Counted from the first letter of the stretch, positions 25,418 to 35,078 are shown. The stretch is DNA of 64,000 nt from Burkholderia cepacia (GCF_001039005.1 NZ_LDWR01000046.1:1-64000); one strand, 5' to 3'. Notes: generated by a model not told the origin, from the sequence alone. Translations and numbers: made by a program.

Positions 25418-28400
25418 ATGAACCTGTCGCGCCCCTTCATCACCCGCCCCGTCGCGACGACGCTGCTCGCGATCGGCGTCGCGCTCGCGGGCCTGTTCGC
25501 GTTCATCAAGCTGCCGGTGTCGCCGCTGCCGCAGGTCGACTTCCCGACCATCTCGGTGCAGGCGTCGCTGCCAGGCGCAAGCCCCGAGACCGTCGCGACC
25601 AGCGTGACGAGCCCGCTCGAGCGACACCTCGGCTCGATCGCCGACGTCTCCGAGATGACGTCGACGAGCACCGTCGGCAATGCGCGGATCACCCTGCAGT
25701 TCGGCCTGAACCGCGACATCGACGGTGCCGCGCGCGACGTGCAGGCCGCGATCAACGCGGCGCGCGCCGACCTGCCCGCCGCGCTGAAGAGCAACCCGAC
25801 CTACCGCAAGGTCAACCCGGCCGACTCGCCGATCATGATCGTGTCGCTGACGTCGGAGACCTCGTCGCCCGCGAAACTGTACGACGCCGCGTCGACGGTG
25901 CTGCAGCAGTCGCTGTCGCAGATCGACGGGATCGGCCAGGTCTCGGTGAGCGGGTCCGCCAACCCGGCCGTGCGCGTCGAGCTCGAACCGCAAGCGCTGT
26001 TCCACTACGGGATCGGCCTCGAGGACGTGCGCGCGGCGCTCGCGTCCGCGAACGCCAACGCGCCGAAGGGCGCGATCGAATTCGGTCCGCAGCGCTACCA
26101 GCTCTATACGAACGACCAGGCTTCCGATGCGTCGCAATACCGCGACCTCGTGGTTGCCTACCGCAACGGCGCGGCCGTGCGCCTGTCCGACCTGTCCGAC
26201 GTCGTCGATTCGGTCGAGGACCTGCGCAACCTCGGTTTGTCGAACGGCAAGCGCGCGGTGCTCGTGATCCTCTACCGCTCGCCCGGCGCGAACATCATCG
26301 AGACGATCGACCGCGTGCGCGCGGCGCTGCCGCAACTCACCGCGTCGCTGCCGGCGGACATCACGGTCACGCCCGTGCTCGACCGCTCGACGACGATCCG
26401 CGCGTCGCTGAAGGATACCGAGCACACGCTGCTGATCGCGATCAGCCTCGTCGTGATGGTCGTGTTCCTGTTCCTGCGCAACTGGCGCGCGACGCTGATC
26501 CCGAGCGTCGCGGTGCCGATCTCGATCATCGGCACGTTCGGCGCGATGTACCTGCTCGGCTTCTCGATCGACAACCTGTCGCTGATGGCGCTGATCGTCG
26601 CGACCGGCTTCGTCGTCGACGATGCGATCGTCGTGCTCGAGAACATCTCGCGACACATCGAGAACGGCAAGTCGCGGATGCAGGCCGCGTTCGACGGCGC
26701 GCGCGAAGTCGGCTTCACGGTGTTGTCGATGAGCATTTCGCTCGTCGCCGTGTTTCTGCCGATCCTGCTGATGGGCGGCATCGTCGGGCGCCTGTTCCGC
26801 GAGTTCGCGCTGACGCTGTCGCTCGCGATCGCCGTGTCGCTCGCGGTATCGCTTACCGTCACGCCGATGATGTGCGCACGCCTGCTGTCCGAATCGCACG
26901 ACCCGCAAACCGAAGGCCGCTTCGCCCGCTTCCTCGAGCGCTGCTTCGCGCGCATGCAGCGTGGCTACGAGCGCTCGCTGTCGTGGGCGCTGCGCCGGCC
27001 GCTGCTGATTCTGATGACCCTGTTCGCCACGATCGGGCTGAACGTCTACCTGTACATCGTCGTGCCGAAGGGCTTCTTCCCGCAGCAGGACACCGGGCTG
27101 ATGATCGGCGGCATCCAGGCCGACCAGTCGACGTCGTTCCAGGCGATGAAGCTGAAGTTCTCCGAGATGATGCGGATCGTGCAAAGCAACCCGAACGTGA
27201 AGAGCGTCGCGGGTTTCACGGGCGGCACGCAGACCAACTCCGGCTTCATGTTCGTCACGCTGAAGGATCGCACCGAGCGCAAGCTGACGGCCGACCAGGT
27301 GATCCAGCAGCTGCGCCCGCCGCTGTCGGACGTCGCGGGTGCGCGCACGTTCCTGCAGGCCGCGCAGGACATCCGTGTCGGCGGCCGGCAGAGCAACGCG
27401 CAGTACCAGTTCACGCTGCTCGGCGATTCGAGCGCCGACCTGTACAAGTGGGGGCCGATCCTGACCGAGGCGCTGCAGAAGCTCCCGGAGCTGACCGACG
27501 TGAACTCCGACCAGCAGCAAGGCGGCCTCGAGGCGATGGTGACGATCGACCGCGCGACGGCCGCGCGGTTCGGCATCAAGCCCGCGCAGATCGACAACAC
27601 GCTGTACGACGCGTTCGGCCAGCGCCAGGTCTCGACGATCTACAACCCGCTGAACCAGTACCACGTCGTGATGGAAGTCGCGCCGAAATACTGGCAGAGC
27701 CCCGAGATGCTGAACCAGGTGTGGGTCAGCACGTCGGGCGGCAGCGCGAACGGCTCGCAGACCACCAACGCGGCGGCCGGCACCTACGTCGCGACGTCGG
27801 CCGGCACGTCGAGCGCCGGCACGGCCACCCAGAGCGCCGCGGCGATCGCGTCTGATTCCGCACGCAACCAGGCGCTCAACGCGATCGCGGCCAGCGGCAA
27901 GTCGAGCGCGTCGTCGGGCGCGTCCGTGTCGACGTCGAAGTCGACCATGATCCCGCTGTCGGCGATCGCGACGTTCGGGCCGAGCACGACGCCGCTGTCG
28001 GTCAACCACCAGGGACTGTTCGTCGCGACGACGATCTCGTTCAACCTGCCGCCGGGCGTGTCGCTGTCGCAGGCGACCCAGATGATCTACCAGACGATGG
28101 CACAGGTCGGCGTCCCGCCGACGATCGTCGGCAGCTTCCAGGGCACAGCGCAGGCGTTCCAGCAGTCGCTGAACAACCAGCCGATCCTGATCCTCGCCGC
28201 GCTGCTGGCCGTGTATATCGTGCTCGGGATCCTGTACGAGAGCTACATCCACCCGATCACGATCCTGTCGACGCTGCCGTCGGCCGGCGTCGGTGCGCTG
28301 CTCGCGCTACTGCTGTTCAAGACCGAGTTCAGCATCATCGCGCTGATCGGCGTGATCCTGCTGATCGGCATCGTGAAGAAGAACGCGATCATGATGGTCG

Positions 28401-28726
28401 ACTTCGCGATCGACCAGACGCGCAACAACCAGAAGTCGTCGTTCGACGCGATCCACGAGGCGTGTCTGCTGCGCTTCCGCCCGATCATGATGACGACGAT
28501 GGCCGCGCTGCTCGGCTCGCTGCCGCTCGCGTTCGGCAGCGGCGACGGCGCCGAGCTGCGCGCGCCGCTCGGGATCGCGATCGCCGGCGGCCTGATCGTG
28601 TCGCAGGTGCTGACGCTCTATACGACACCGGTCGTCTATCTGTACATGGACCGGCTGCGCGTGCGGGCGGAAAAGCGGCGCAACCGCCGCGGGAATTCCC
28701 GCGGGCCGGCGGTCGCCGGGGAGTGA
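25418..28726 (+). CDS. mdtC: RND multidrug efflux permease, MdtC-like, with an insertion
   Basis: A 1,102-aa second permease of the MdtABC-like pump. It starts MNLSRPFITRPVATTLLAIG and shows the same features as the first: GFVVDDAIVVLENI in TM4 with paired Asp, and ILYESYIHPITILSTLPSAG in the second half. It is about 75 aa longer than typical MdtC (near 1,025). The excess is a low-complexity Ser/Ala/Thr/Gly stretch at about 774-844 (NGSQTTNAAAGTYVATSAG and onward), in the C-terminal periplasmic pore region where the partner permease has none. The ATG at 25418 aligns with the start of the partner protein; the long open frame upstream is not coding. The C-terminus is basic (EKRRNRRG). Confidence 0.9.
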   Translation: MNLSRPFITRPVATTLLAIGVALAGLFAFIKLPVSPLPQVDFPTISVQASLPGASPETVATSVTSPLERHLGSIADVSEMTSTSTVGNARITLQFGLNRDIDGAARDVQAAINAARADLPAALKSNPTYRKVNPADSPIMIVSLTSETSSPAKLYDAASTVLQQSLSQIDGIGQVSVSGSANPAVRVELEPQALFHYGIGLEDVRAALASANANAPKGAIEFGPQRYQLYTNDQASDASQYRDLVVAYRNGAAVRLSDLSDVVDSVEDLRNLGLSNGKRAVLVILYRSPGANIIETIDRVRAALPQLTASLPADITVTPVLDRSTTIRASLKDTEHTLLIAISLVVMVVFLFLRNWRATLIPSVAVPISIIGTFGAMYLLGFSIDNLSLMALIVATGFVVDDAIVVLENISRHIENGKSRMQAAFDGAREVGFTVLSMSISLVAVFLPILLMGGIVGRLFREFALTLSLAIAVSLAVSLTVTPMMCARLLSESHDPQTEGRFARFLERCFARMQRGYERSLSWALRRPLLILMTLFATIGLNVYLYIVVPKGFFPQQDTGLMIGGIQADQSTSFQAMKLKFSEMMRIVQSNPNVKSVAGFTGGTQTNSGFMFVTLKDRTERKLTADQVIQQLRPPLSDVAGARTFLQAAQDIRVGGRQSNAQYQFTLLGDSSADLYKWGPILTEALQKLPELTDVNSDQQQGGLEAMVTIDRATAARFGIKPAQIDNTLYDAFGQRQVSTIYNPLNQYHVVMEVAPKYWQSPEMLNQVWVSTSGGSANGSQTTNAAAGTYVATSAGTSSAGTATQSAAAIASDSARNQALNAIAASGKSSASSGASVSTSKSTMIPLSAIATFGPSTTPLSVNHQGLFVATTISFNLPPGVSLSQATQMIYQTMAQVGVPPTIVGSFQGTAQAFQQSLNNQPILILAALLAVYIVLGILYESYIHPITILSTLPSAGVGALLALLLFKTEFSIIALIGVILLIGIVKKNAIMMVDFAIDQTRNNQKSSFDAIHEACLLRFRPIMMTTMAALLGSLPLAFGSGDGAELRAPLGIAIAGGLIVSQVLTLYTTPVVYLYMDRLRVRAEKRRNRRGNSRGPAVAGE

Positions 28727-28862
28727 TGGCGCGCGGGCCGGGTTATTCTGCCCCGCGTGCTGGCCGGCACCGCCGCGAAGTCCCGGGCGAACGGCGGCAA
28801 GCCTGCGATGCTCCGCGCGCCGTGGCGCCGACCCTGCGGCGCGCATCGCCGCAAACGCGCGA

Positions 28863-29540
28863 TCAGCCCCGCTCGGCGAGCCCGGCCAGCGCGCACGACA
28901 ACTGCCGCGCCGCGTCGTCGATCATCCCGAGCACCTGTTGCCGTCGCGCGTCGTCCGACTCGCGGAGCGCGACGCCGATCGCAAGCGGCCCCGCCGCATC
29001 GACCGGCATCGCGACGATGCCGGTCCCCTGCTGCGGCACCGCATGCCCGCCGAGCCGCCAGACCTCATGCGCACCGACGCGTGCAACGTCTCCCGCTTCA
29101 GCGGGTCGCCCGACGAAGCGCGCGCCAATGCGCGCGACGAGGCACCCGGATGCATCAGGCACCGCCTGCGCGAGAACGACGGCCTGCGCGCCGTCGCGCC
29201 GAAGCAGTTGCGCGGCCAAACCGCTACGCTCGCATAGCGCCCGCAACACGGGCCGCGCGTGCATGACTTCCGCCCGGGCACCGACATAAGCCGCGGCGAC
29301 GCGCGCGACCGCGGTTCCCGGCCGATAGCGACCACGCACGTCGACCACGAGAAAATCCTGCCGAACGAGCGTTTTCAGCAACCGTGCAACCGAATTGCGC
29401 GGTGCGCCCAGCCGCACCGCGAGTTCGGCGCAGGTCGCGGGCGGCTGCCCGGCCGCCAGCATCTCGAGAATCGCCAGCCCGCGTTCAAGCGCCGGCACCC
29501 GATAGCGCGGCGCGCCGTCATCCATGCCGTGCAAGGTCAT
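28863..29540 (-). CDS. Short IclR-family regulator
   Basis: A 225-aa protein, somewhat shorter than usual IclR regulators (about 250-270). The DNA-binding part is YRVPALERGLAILEML, then CAELAVRLGAPRNSVARLLKTL (helix-turn-helix). The effector domain carries MHARPVLRALCERSGLAAQLL and later segments, and ends soon after GVALRES. The ATG at 29540 has AGGA 5 nt upstream; 29525 is an alternative. It overlaps the end of the AraC-type gene by 23 bp, so the two regulators are probably co-transcribed. The target may be the adjacent porin/Mo-hydroxylase genes, by position only. Confidence 0.8.
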   Translation of the reverse strand: MTLHGMDDGAPRYRVPALERGLAILEMLAAGQPPATCAELAVRLGAPRNSVARLLKTLVRQDFLVVDVRGRYRPGTAVARVAAAYVGARAEVMHARPVLRALCERSGLAAQLLRRDGAQAVVLAQAVPDASGCLVARIGARFVGRPAEAGDVARVGAHEVWRLGGHAVPQQGTGIVAMPVDAAGPLAIGVALRESDDARRQQVLGMIDDAARQLSCALAGLAERG

Positions 29541-30480
29541 ACAGATCCTGCGCATTGCGTGCATACCGGCGCGGGGCCATGCCCGACCAGCGGTGAAACG
29601 CCCGCGCGAATGCTTTCTCGGACGTATAGCCGACCCGCTCGGCGATCTCGATCAGCCGGCGCTTGCCTTGCGCAAGATCGCCGCTCGCGAGATACATCCG
29701 GTACGCGGTCAGGTGGACGATCGGCGTTTCCCCGACCAGTTCGGCGAAACGCGCGCAAAAGCGCGAGCGCGACATGCCGGCCTCGGCCGCGAGGCTCGCC
29801 AGATGCCAGTCGCGGCACGGGTCGCGATGCATCAGCGCCATCGTCCGGCCGATCTGCGGATCGGTCAGGCCGCGCAGCCAGCCCGTGTGATTGGCCGACG
29901 ACTGCAGATGCGCACGCAGCAGTTGCACGAACAGCACGTCCGCGAGACGGGTCGCGGCGACCGCCCAGCCGGGCTGGCACGCCATCGATTCCTCGATGAA
30001 GCTCTGCAGCGTGCTCGCGAGCCACGGCGCGACGGCCGCGTCGTTCGCGCGCACGTGGATCAGCGGCGGCAGCACGGAGAACAGCGGGCTGCGCACGATG
30101 TCGCGATACACGACGATACCGGTGTAGAGCTCGCTCGTCGCGCCGCCGCCGCCCGCGACGAATTCGAGCGGCGTATCGAAGCGCGGGCGAATCCCCTTGT
30201 CGGCCATCAACATATCGAACGGCACGGGCGGCTCGTCGAGCGACGACGCCATCACGTGCTCGTCGCCGTGCGGCAGCAGCACGAAGTCGCCCGGCTCGAT
30301 GTGCACGGGTGCCACGCCGTCGATCGACAGGAAGAACGGATTGCCCGCGCATGTGCGAAACGGCGCGCCCGCGACAGCCGGCTTGCGGATCGCCCACGGC
30401 GCGCTCAACGTGAAGCGTCCCGTCACGACCGCGTCGGCCCGCAGGTCCGTGAGTACGTCGCTGAGAAGATCGGTCGCCAT
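29518..30480 (-). CDS. AraC-family regulator with N-terminal cupin
   Basis: A 320-aa regulator. Residues about 5-190 form the cupin-type ligand-binding domain common in AraC members of this length (FFLSIDGVAPVHIEPGDFVLLPHGDEH). Two helix-turn-helix motifs follow at the C-terminus: WHLASLAAEAGMSRSRFCARF and RRLIEIAERVGYTSEKAFARAF, ending WSGMAPRRYAR. GGAGA precedes the ATG. It lies 31 bp after the porin gene and overlaps the following IclR-type gene. Relatives often control a nearby oxidoreductase or uptake gene. The inducer is unknown. Confidence 0.88.
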   Translation of the reverse strand: MATDLLSDVLTDLRADAVVTGRFTLSAPWAIRKPAVAGAPFRTCAGNPFFLSIDGVAPVHIEPGDFVLLPHGDEHVMASSLDEPPVPFDMLMADKGIRPRFDTPLEFVAGGGGATSELYTGIVVYRDIVRSPLFSVLPPLIHVRANDAAVAPWLASTLQSFIEESMACQPGWAVAATRLADVLFVQLLRAHLQSSANHTGWLRGLTDPQIGRTMALMHRDPCRDWHLASLAAEAGMSRSRFCARFAELVGETPIVHLTAYRMYLASGDLAQGKRRLIEIAERVGYTSEKAFARAFHRWSGMAPRRYARNAQDLYDLARHG

Positions 30481-30511
30481 CGTCGATGTCTCCGTGGTGC
30501 GCGGCGCCGCA

Positions 30512-31603
30512 TCAGAAGCGCTGCTGGATGCCGGCCATCACGCCGACCTGGTTCTGCCCCGCGCCGACGGTGCCGCCCGCCGCGACCGACGACGTGCCGA
30601 GCGCGCTGTTCGTCATGTAGCCGACCGACGTGTACAACATCGTGCGCTTGGAAAGCAGGTAATTCGCGCGCGCCACGAACAGGTTCGAATCGGAGTGGCC
30701 GCGCAGCAGGTAGCGCAGCGCCTGTGCGTCGAATGATAGCGCCGGCGTCGCGGCGTACGTACCGCCGGCGAAAAAGATGTCGGACTGGGCGTGGCTCGCG
30801 GCCGCCGTGTTGCGGCGAATCCATCCCGCGCCGAGCTTCGCGGCGCCGAACTTCACGTATGCGTCGACGATGGTGCGCGTATCCGTGTATCCGGGGCTCG
30901 ACAGCGGCGCCGACGCGCCGGTGCCGCCGTGCATGACGTCGTAGGACGCGGCTGCCCCGAACTGCGGTGCGTCGTACGCGACCATCATCGTGTATTGCCG
31001 GCATGCGACGGGGTCGCCCGGCACGTTGCCCGCACAGTTCGTCGCCGACGGGCCGGCCGGGCCCGCGCCGTCGCGGCCCGTGCTGTAGGTCCCGCCGACC
31101 GTCACCCCGCCGAAGTGGCCGAGATAACCGAGCGCGCTGTCGCTGCGCGCGTTCGGCAGGTAGCTGTCGAAGCTCGCCATCGAATGGATCGACGGACCGA
31201 TTACGTCCGCGTTGAGCAGCACGAGCATCGACATGTTCATCTGCCGCCCGAGCGTGACAGCCCCGTACGGAGAATCGATGCCGACGTTCGCCTGCCGGCC
31301 GAACATCCGGCCGCCGTAGTTCAGCGCGCCGGAATTCATCGCGAAACCGCTCTCGAGCACAAAGAACGCGCGATAGCCGCCGCCGAGATCCTCGACGCCG
31401 CGCAGGCCGAAGCGCGACGGTACCTCGCCCGTCAGCGACGGCATGCCGGCGACCGATCCGCCACCTGCCGCGTGGTTGTAGTACTGCACGCCGGTGTCGA
31501 CGATGCCGTACAGCGTCACGCTGCTTTGCGCATACGCGTGCGGCGCCGCGACGGCGGCCGCCGCGAACGAAACGGCCGTGGCGGCCGTGCGGAACTGTTT
31601 CAT
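30512..31603 (-). CDS. Outer-membrane porin, Burkholderia OmpC-like
   Basis: A 363-aa general-diffusion porin. The signal peptide (about 1-25, ending AYAQ) is followed by the family start SSVTLYGIVDTGVQYYN. Further family features are PSRFGLRGVEDLGGGYRAFFVLESGF and GRQANVGIDSPYGAVTLGRQ. The protein ends GIQQRF with the terminal Phe needed for barrel insertion. GGAG lies upstream of the ATG. It is 123 bp downstream of the small cytochrome c gene and is a plausible entry route for the Mo-hydroxylase substrate; that is inference. Burkholderia genomes carry many paralogues of this family. Confidence 0.92.
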   Translation of the reverse strand: MKQFRTAATAVSFAAAAVAAPHAYAQSSVTLYGIVDTGVQYYNHAAGGGSVAGMPSLTGEVPSRFGLRGVEDLGGGYRAFFVLESGFAMNSGALNYGGRMFGRQANVGIDSPYGAVTLGRQMNMSMLVLLNADVIGPSIHSMASFDSYLPNARSDSALGYLGHFGGVTVGGTYSTGRDGAGPAGPSATNCAGNVPGDPVACRQYTMMVAYDAPQFGAAASYDVMHGGTGASAPLSSPGYTDTRTIVDAYVKFGAAKLGAGWIRRNTAAASHAQSDIFFAGGTYAATPALSFDAQALRYLLRGHSDSNLFVARANYLLSKRTMLYTSVGYMTNSALGTSSVAAGGTVGAGQNQVGVMAGIQQRF

Positions 31604-31726
31604 GGGAATCTCCAGACCTATCGTGTAGTTATGCTTGATATCGATCGGCAGCCCGTTTTCGAGCCACCTCGGACTGCCGTGCTGCCCGGTTCGCGCCGGC
31701 CCTGCATGCGCCGGCGCAAACCGTCG

Positions 31727-32077
31727 TTACGGCGTATGCGCGCCGGCCAGGATCCAGTCGGCGAGCAACCTCGCGTCGCCGGCGTCGATGCGGTTCGGCG
31801 GCATCGGCACCGCGCCCCATGCCCCGGCACTGCCGTTGCGGATGTGCAATGCAAGCTTGTCGGCCGCGCCGGGGTCGTTCGCGTAGCGCGCCGCGACATC
31901 GCGATAGGCGGGGCCGACCAGCTTGCGGTCGATCGCGTGGCAGCCCAGGCACGCATGACGCTCGGCAAGTTGCCGGGCGAGCGTGCCGTCGGCCGGAGGC
32001 GCCGCGACGGCCGCTGTCGCGAGGATCGTCGCGCACGAAGCGATGACGGAGACGGCCCGTAATTGAGCTCGAAACAT
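31727..32077 (-). CDS. Small periplasmic cytochrome c
   Basis: A 116-aa exported class-I cytochrome c. The signal peptide (about 1-25, ending AVAA) is followed by HACLGCHAIDRKLVGPAY (single CxxCH near residue 44). The axial Met lies in AVPMPPNRIDAGDARLLADWIL near the C-terminus, the pattern of the cytochrome c551/c552 type. It lies 33 bp after the Mo-binding subunit gene, so it is probably the electron acceptor of that enzyme. In some related dehydrogenases the cytochrome is fused to the large subunit; here it is separate. Confidence 0.88.
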   Translation of the reverse strand: MFRAQLRAVSVIASCATILATAAVAAPPADGTLARQLAERHACLGCHAIDRKLVGPAYRDVAARYANDPGAADKLALHIRNGSAGAWGAVPMPPNRIDAGDARLLADWILAGAHTP

Positions 32078-32110
32078 GGTGATGACCGGATGAGTGGAGA
32101 AACGGGCCGC

Positions 32111-34315
32111 TCAGGACGCGAGCGGCACGGAAAACGGCATCGAACGCGGGCGCTCGCCCGTCGCGCGCCAGATCGCGTCGGCAACCGCAGGCGCGACCGG
32201 CGGCAGCGCAACCTCGCCGCAGCCCTGCGGTTCGCGGTCGCTGTCGACGATCACGACCTCGACCTTCGGCATGTCGGCCAGGCCCAGCAGCGGGTAGTCG
32301 GCAAAATTCCCCTGCACGACCGCACCGTGCTCGAACGTGATTTCGCTGCGGAACGTGTTGGTCAGCGCAAACCCGATCCCGCCTTCGACCATCTCGCGGA
32401 TCAGCAGCGGATTGATCGGGCGGCCGCAGTCGATGCCGCACACGATCCGCTCGAGACTCACCTTGCCGCCCGTCACGCGCACGTCTGCGATCGTCGCGAC
32501 GTAGGTGCTGAACGCGCCGCCGCGCCCGGTGTACAGCGAATACGCGACACCGCGCGACACGCCCGCCGGCGCGCGGCCGAACCAGTTCGCGCGCGCGGCC
32601 GTCGCATCGAGCACGCGTAGCGCGAGCGGGTCGTGCCTGAGCAGCGCGCGCCGGTATTGCACCGGGTCGGCCTGCGCGGTGTGCGCGAGCTCGTTCACGA
32701 AGCTTTCGAGAAAGAACACGCTCGACGTGCTGCCGACGCTGCGCATGAAGCTGACCGGGATCGGCTGCATCACCGTGACCGAATCGACGAGCAGGTTCGG
32801 CACGTCGTAGCAGAGGTCGTAGAGACCGTCGAGCATCGTCTCGTCCCAGCCGCCGGCCTTCTCGTACATGTCGCGCTTGATCGCCGCGTATAGCGAATGC
32901 CCGGCGACGCGCGCATGCAGCGCGACCGGCAGCCCGTCGCTGCCGAGCACCGCGCGCAGGCGCGCGGACGCGCACGGCCGATAGAAGCCGTGCCGGATAT
33001 CGTCCTCGCGCGAACGGATCACCTTCACCGGACGGCCAACCGCCTTCGACGCAACGGCCGCGTGCACGACGAAGTCGGGCACGTACTTGCGGCCGAAGCT
33101 GCCGCCGAGAAACGTCGTATTGACGACGACCCGATCCGCCGGCACGCCGAACAGCGACGACAGCGCCCAGCGCACCTTGTCCTGCCCCTGGACCGGCCCC
33201 CACACTTCGATGTCGTTCGCCCGCACGTGCACGGTCGCGTTCACCGGCTCCATCGTCGCGTGGACGATGTACGGCGTGTGGTAATCCGCTTCGACGACCG
33301 TGCCGGCCTCGGCAAGACGGCGTTCGGGCTCGCCGATCGTCGTCGCGACGACCGCGTGCGCGGCCTGCAGCGCGCCCTTGCACTGCGCAAGGATCGTCGC
33401 GCTGTCGAATGCCGCCGTCGGGCCCGCATCCCACGCGACGTCGGCCGCGTCGCAAGCCTTCTTCGCCTGCCAGTAGCTCTGCGCGACGACGATCACCGCA
33501 TCCTTCGCGAGCACGACGTCGACGACACCCGGCATCGCGCGCACCGCGTCGCGGTTCTTCACCGCCACGGGCTTGCCGTTCAGCGTCGGCGCCATCGTCA
33601 GTGCGCCGACCAGCATGTCGGGCACCTGCACGTCGATGCCGTAGATCGCGCTGCCGTCGACCTTGGCCGGCACGTCGAGCTTGTGCAGCGCCTTGCCGAT
33701 CAGCGTATGCGCGGAGGCGGGCTTCAGGCGAGGATTCGGTTCGGGCGGGAGCTTCGCCGCGTCGTCGACGAGCGCGCCGTACGACAGCGAACGGCCGCTC
33801 TGCAGGTGGATCACGCGGCCGTCGCGCGTCATGCATTGCGTCGCACGCACGCCGAGCCGCGCAGCGCCCGCCTTCAGGAATGCCGTGCGCGCCTGCGCGC
33901 CAGCGATTCGCAGCCGCGTGTAGAACATCGTCACCGACATCGATGCACCGACGAACTGCTGCGGCGGCTCGTTCGCCGCGTGGATCCGGTACGCGTCGCG
34001 CCCGGTGACGAACTCGACCGTCACGCTGCGCCAGTCTGCATCCATCTCGTCGGCCAGCACCTGCGGCAACCCGGTGTACACGCCCTGCCCGACCTCCGCC
34101 TGCGACAGGCCGATGATCGTTCTGCCGTCGGCATCGACGCGCACCCAGTCGTTGATCTCGCGAAAGCGTGCGCCGTCGCCGGCCGCCTGCACGACGTCGC
34201 TGATCGACAGCGGCAGCAACAGGCTGCCCGCCAGCGCCGCGCCGCTCTTCAGGAACATCCGCCGCGACGCGTTCGGCACGCGCGCCGCTCGCACCGCGTC
34301 AGCCCGCCGCGACAT
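32111..34315 (-). CDS. Molybdenum-binding subunit of an IorB-like dehydrogenase
   Basis: A 734-aa large subunit of the xanthine-dehydrogenase/isoquinoline 1-oxidoreductase family, which hydroxylates N-heterocycles or oxidises aldehydes. A twin-arginine-like leader SRRMFLKSGAALAGS (about 18-32) suggests folded export to the periplasm, as for IorB. Family features include LSQAEVGQGVYTGLPQVLADEM, NEPPQQFVGASMSVT, the central PAKVDGSAIYGIDVQVPDML, and the C-terminal RIVCGIDCGRPINPLLIREM with a final Glu-containing CGEVALPP motif. GAGG precedes the ATG, which overlaps the 2Fe-2S subunit gene by 17 bp. No dedicated FAD subunit is encoded, as expected for IorAB types. The substrate is unknown. Confidence 0.9.
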   Translation of the reverse strand: MSRRADAVRAARVPNASRRMFLKSGAALAGSLLLPLSISDVVQAAGDGARFREINDWVRVDADGRTIIGLSQAEVGQGVYTGLPQVLADEMDADWRSVTVEFVTGRDAYRIHAANEPPQQFVGASMSVTMFYTRLRIAGAQARTAFLKAGAARLGVRATQCMTRDGRVIHLQSGRSLSYGALVDDAAKLPPEPNPRLKPASAHTLIGKALHKLDVPAKVDGSAIYGIDVQVPDMLVGALTMAPTLNGKPVAVKNRDAVRAMPGVVDVVLAKDAVIVVAQSYWQAKKACDAADVAWDAGPTAAFDSATILAQCKGALQAAHAVVATTIGEPERRLAEAGTVVEADYHTPYIVHATMEPVNATVHVRANDIEVWGPVQGQDKVRWALSSLFGVPADRVVVNTTFLGGSFGRKYVPDFVVHAAVASKAVGRPVKVIRSREDDIRHGFYRPCASARLRAVLGSDGLPVALHARVAGHSLYAAIKRDMYEKAGGWDETMLDGLYDLCYDVPNLLVDSVTVMQPIPVSFMRSVGSTSSVFFLESFVNELAHTAQADPVQYRRALLRHDPLALRVLDATAARANWFGRAPAGVSRGVAYSLYTGRGGAFSTYVATIADVRVTGGKVSLERIVCGIDCGRPINPLLIREMVEGGIGFALTNTFRSEITFEHGAVVQGNFADYPLLGLADMPKVEVVIVDSDREPQGCGEVALPPVAPAVADAIWRATGERPRSMPFSVPLAS

Positions 34316-34739
34316 GGATCGCCTCGCGGATGCGTTGATAGGTCGCGCAGCGACACAGGTTCGTGACGGCCTGGTCGATCTGCGCGTCGGTCGGCTTGCG
34401 GTGCTGCGCGAGCAGCGCAGCGGCAGCCATCACCATGCCCGACTGGCAGTAGCCGCACTGCGGTACGTCCTTTTCGATCCACGCGCGCTGCACCGGGTGC
34501 GAGCGATCGTGCGACAGCCCCTCGATCGTCGTGATCGACCGGCCCGCGACACTCGCGACCGGCAGCACGCACGAACGCGTTGCCTCGCCGTCCAGGTGCA
34601 CGGTACAGGCACCGCACGCGCCGATCCCGCAGCCGAATTTGGTGCCGGTCAGTTTCGCCGCGTCGCGAATGACCCACAGAAGCGGCGTATCGGAATCGCC
34701 GTCGAAATCGAATGGCTGCCCGTTCAGCGTGAAGCGCAT
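34299..34739 (-). CDS. 2Fe-2S subunit of an IorA-like dehydrogenase
   Basis: A 146-aa small subunit. The N-terminal plant-ferredoxin cluster is GCGIGACGACTVHLDGEATRSC (about 37-57); the C-terminal cluster is QCGYCQSGMVMAAAALL and LCRCATYQRIREAI (about 94-137). The length and both 2Fe-2S motifs match IorA/CoxS. It has no signal peptide and would be carried out of the cytoplasm with its Tat-exported partner. The 17-bp overlap with the large-subunit gene shows the two are made together. It transfers electrons from the molybdenum site to the cytochrome c. Confidence 0.93.
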   Translation of the reverse strand: MRFTLNGQPFDFDGDSDTPLLWVIRDAAKLTGTKFGCGIGACGACTVHLDGEATRSCVLPVASVAGRSITTIEGLSHDRSHPVQRAWIEKDVPQCGYCQSGMVMAAAALLAQHRKPTDAQIDQAVTNLCRCATYQRIREAIHVAAG

Positions 34740-35078
34740 CGTCTACCTCCCTTGTTCCGCATCGCCCGTTTGCCACCCGGTGGGTGACGGCGATGGATTG
34801 AGGGAGATTCTTCGTGGCGCAAAAAGCCACGCCAATGACCTTGGTTCCAGAAAAAGGCACCGATCGTCCAGATCGTTTCCGCTGACGATTCGGGGCGAAA
34901 GCCGTGCGGGCACGGGCGGGCGGTGCGGAGGAATGGCCGGCACCGCGGGAACGATGCGGCCACGCCGCCGACGGCATCGGCCGCCGAACGGCGTTGTGCG
35001 CGATCCCGCCTTGACCGCGCGCGGCGATCGACTATCGTGAGTCCATGCCCACCGCCGTGCCCTTCACGGGGACACACC
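34740..35078. other. Divergent intergenic region, 339 bp
   Basis: No gene is seen. Near the leftward dehydrogenase start it has a small hairpin CGTGGC/GCCACG with a 7-nt loop at 34813-34831. On the plus strand a probable promoter serves the VOC-protein gene and is listed separately. The region is otherwise featureless to me. Confidence 0.5.
35011..35038 (+). promoter_or_regulatory. Sigma-70-like promoter for the VOC-protein gene
   Basis: TTGACC (5 of 6), a 16-bp spacer and TATCGT (4 of 6), ending about 40 bp upstream of the ATG. Confidence 0.4.

Noticed and set aside
25226..28252. 1,008-codon minus-strand frame opposite the MdtC-like gene
   Set aside because: Same type of antisense shadow, with composition typical of the reverse frame of a high-GC gene.
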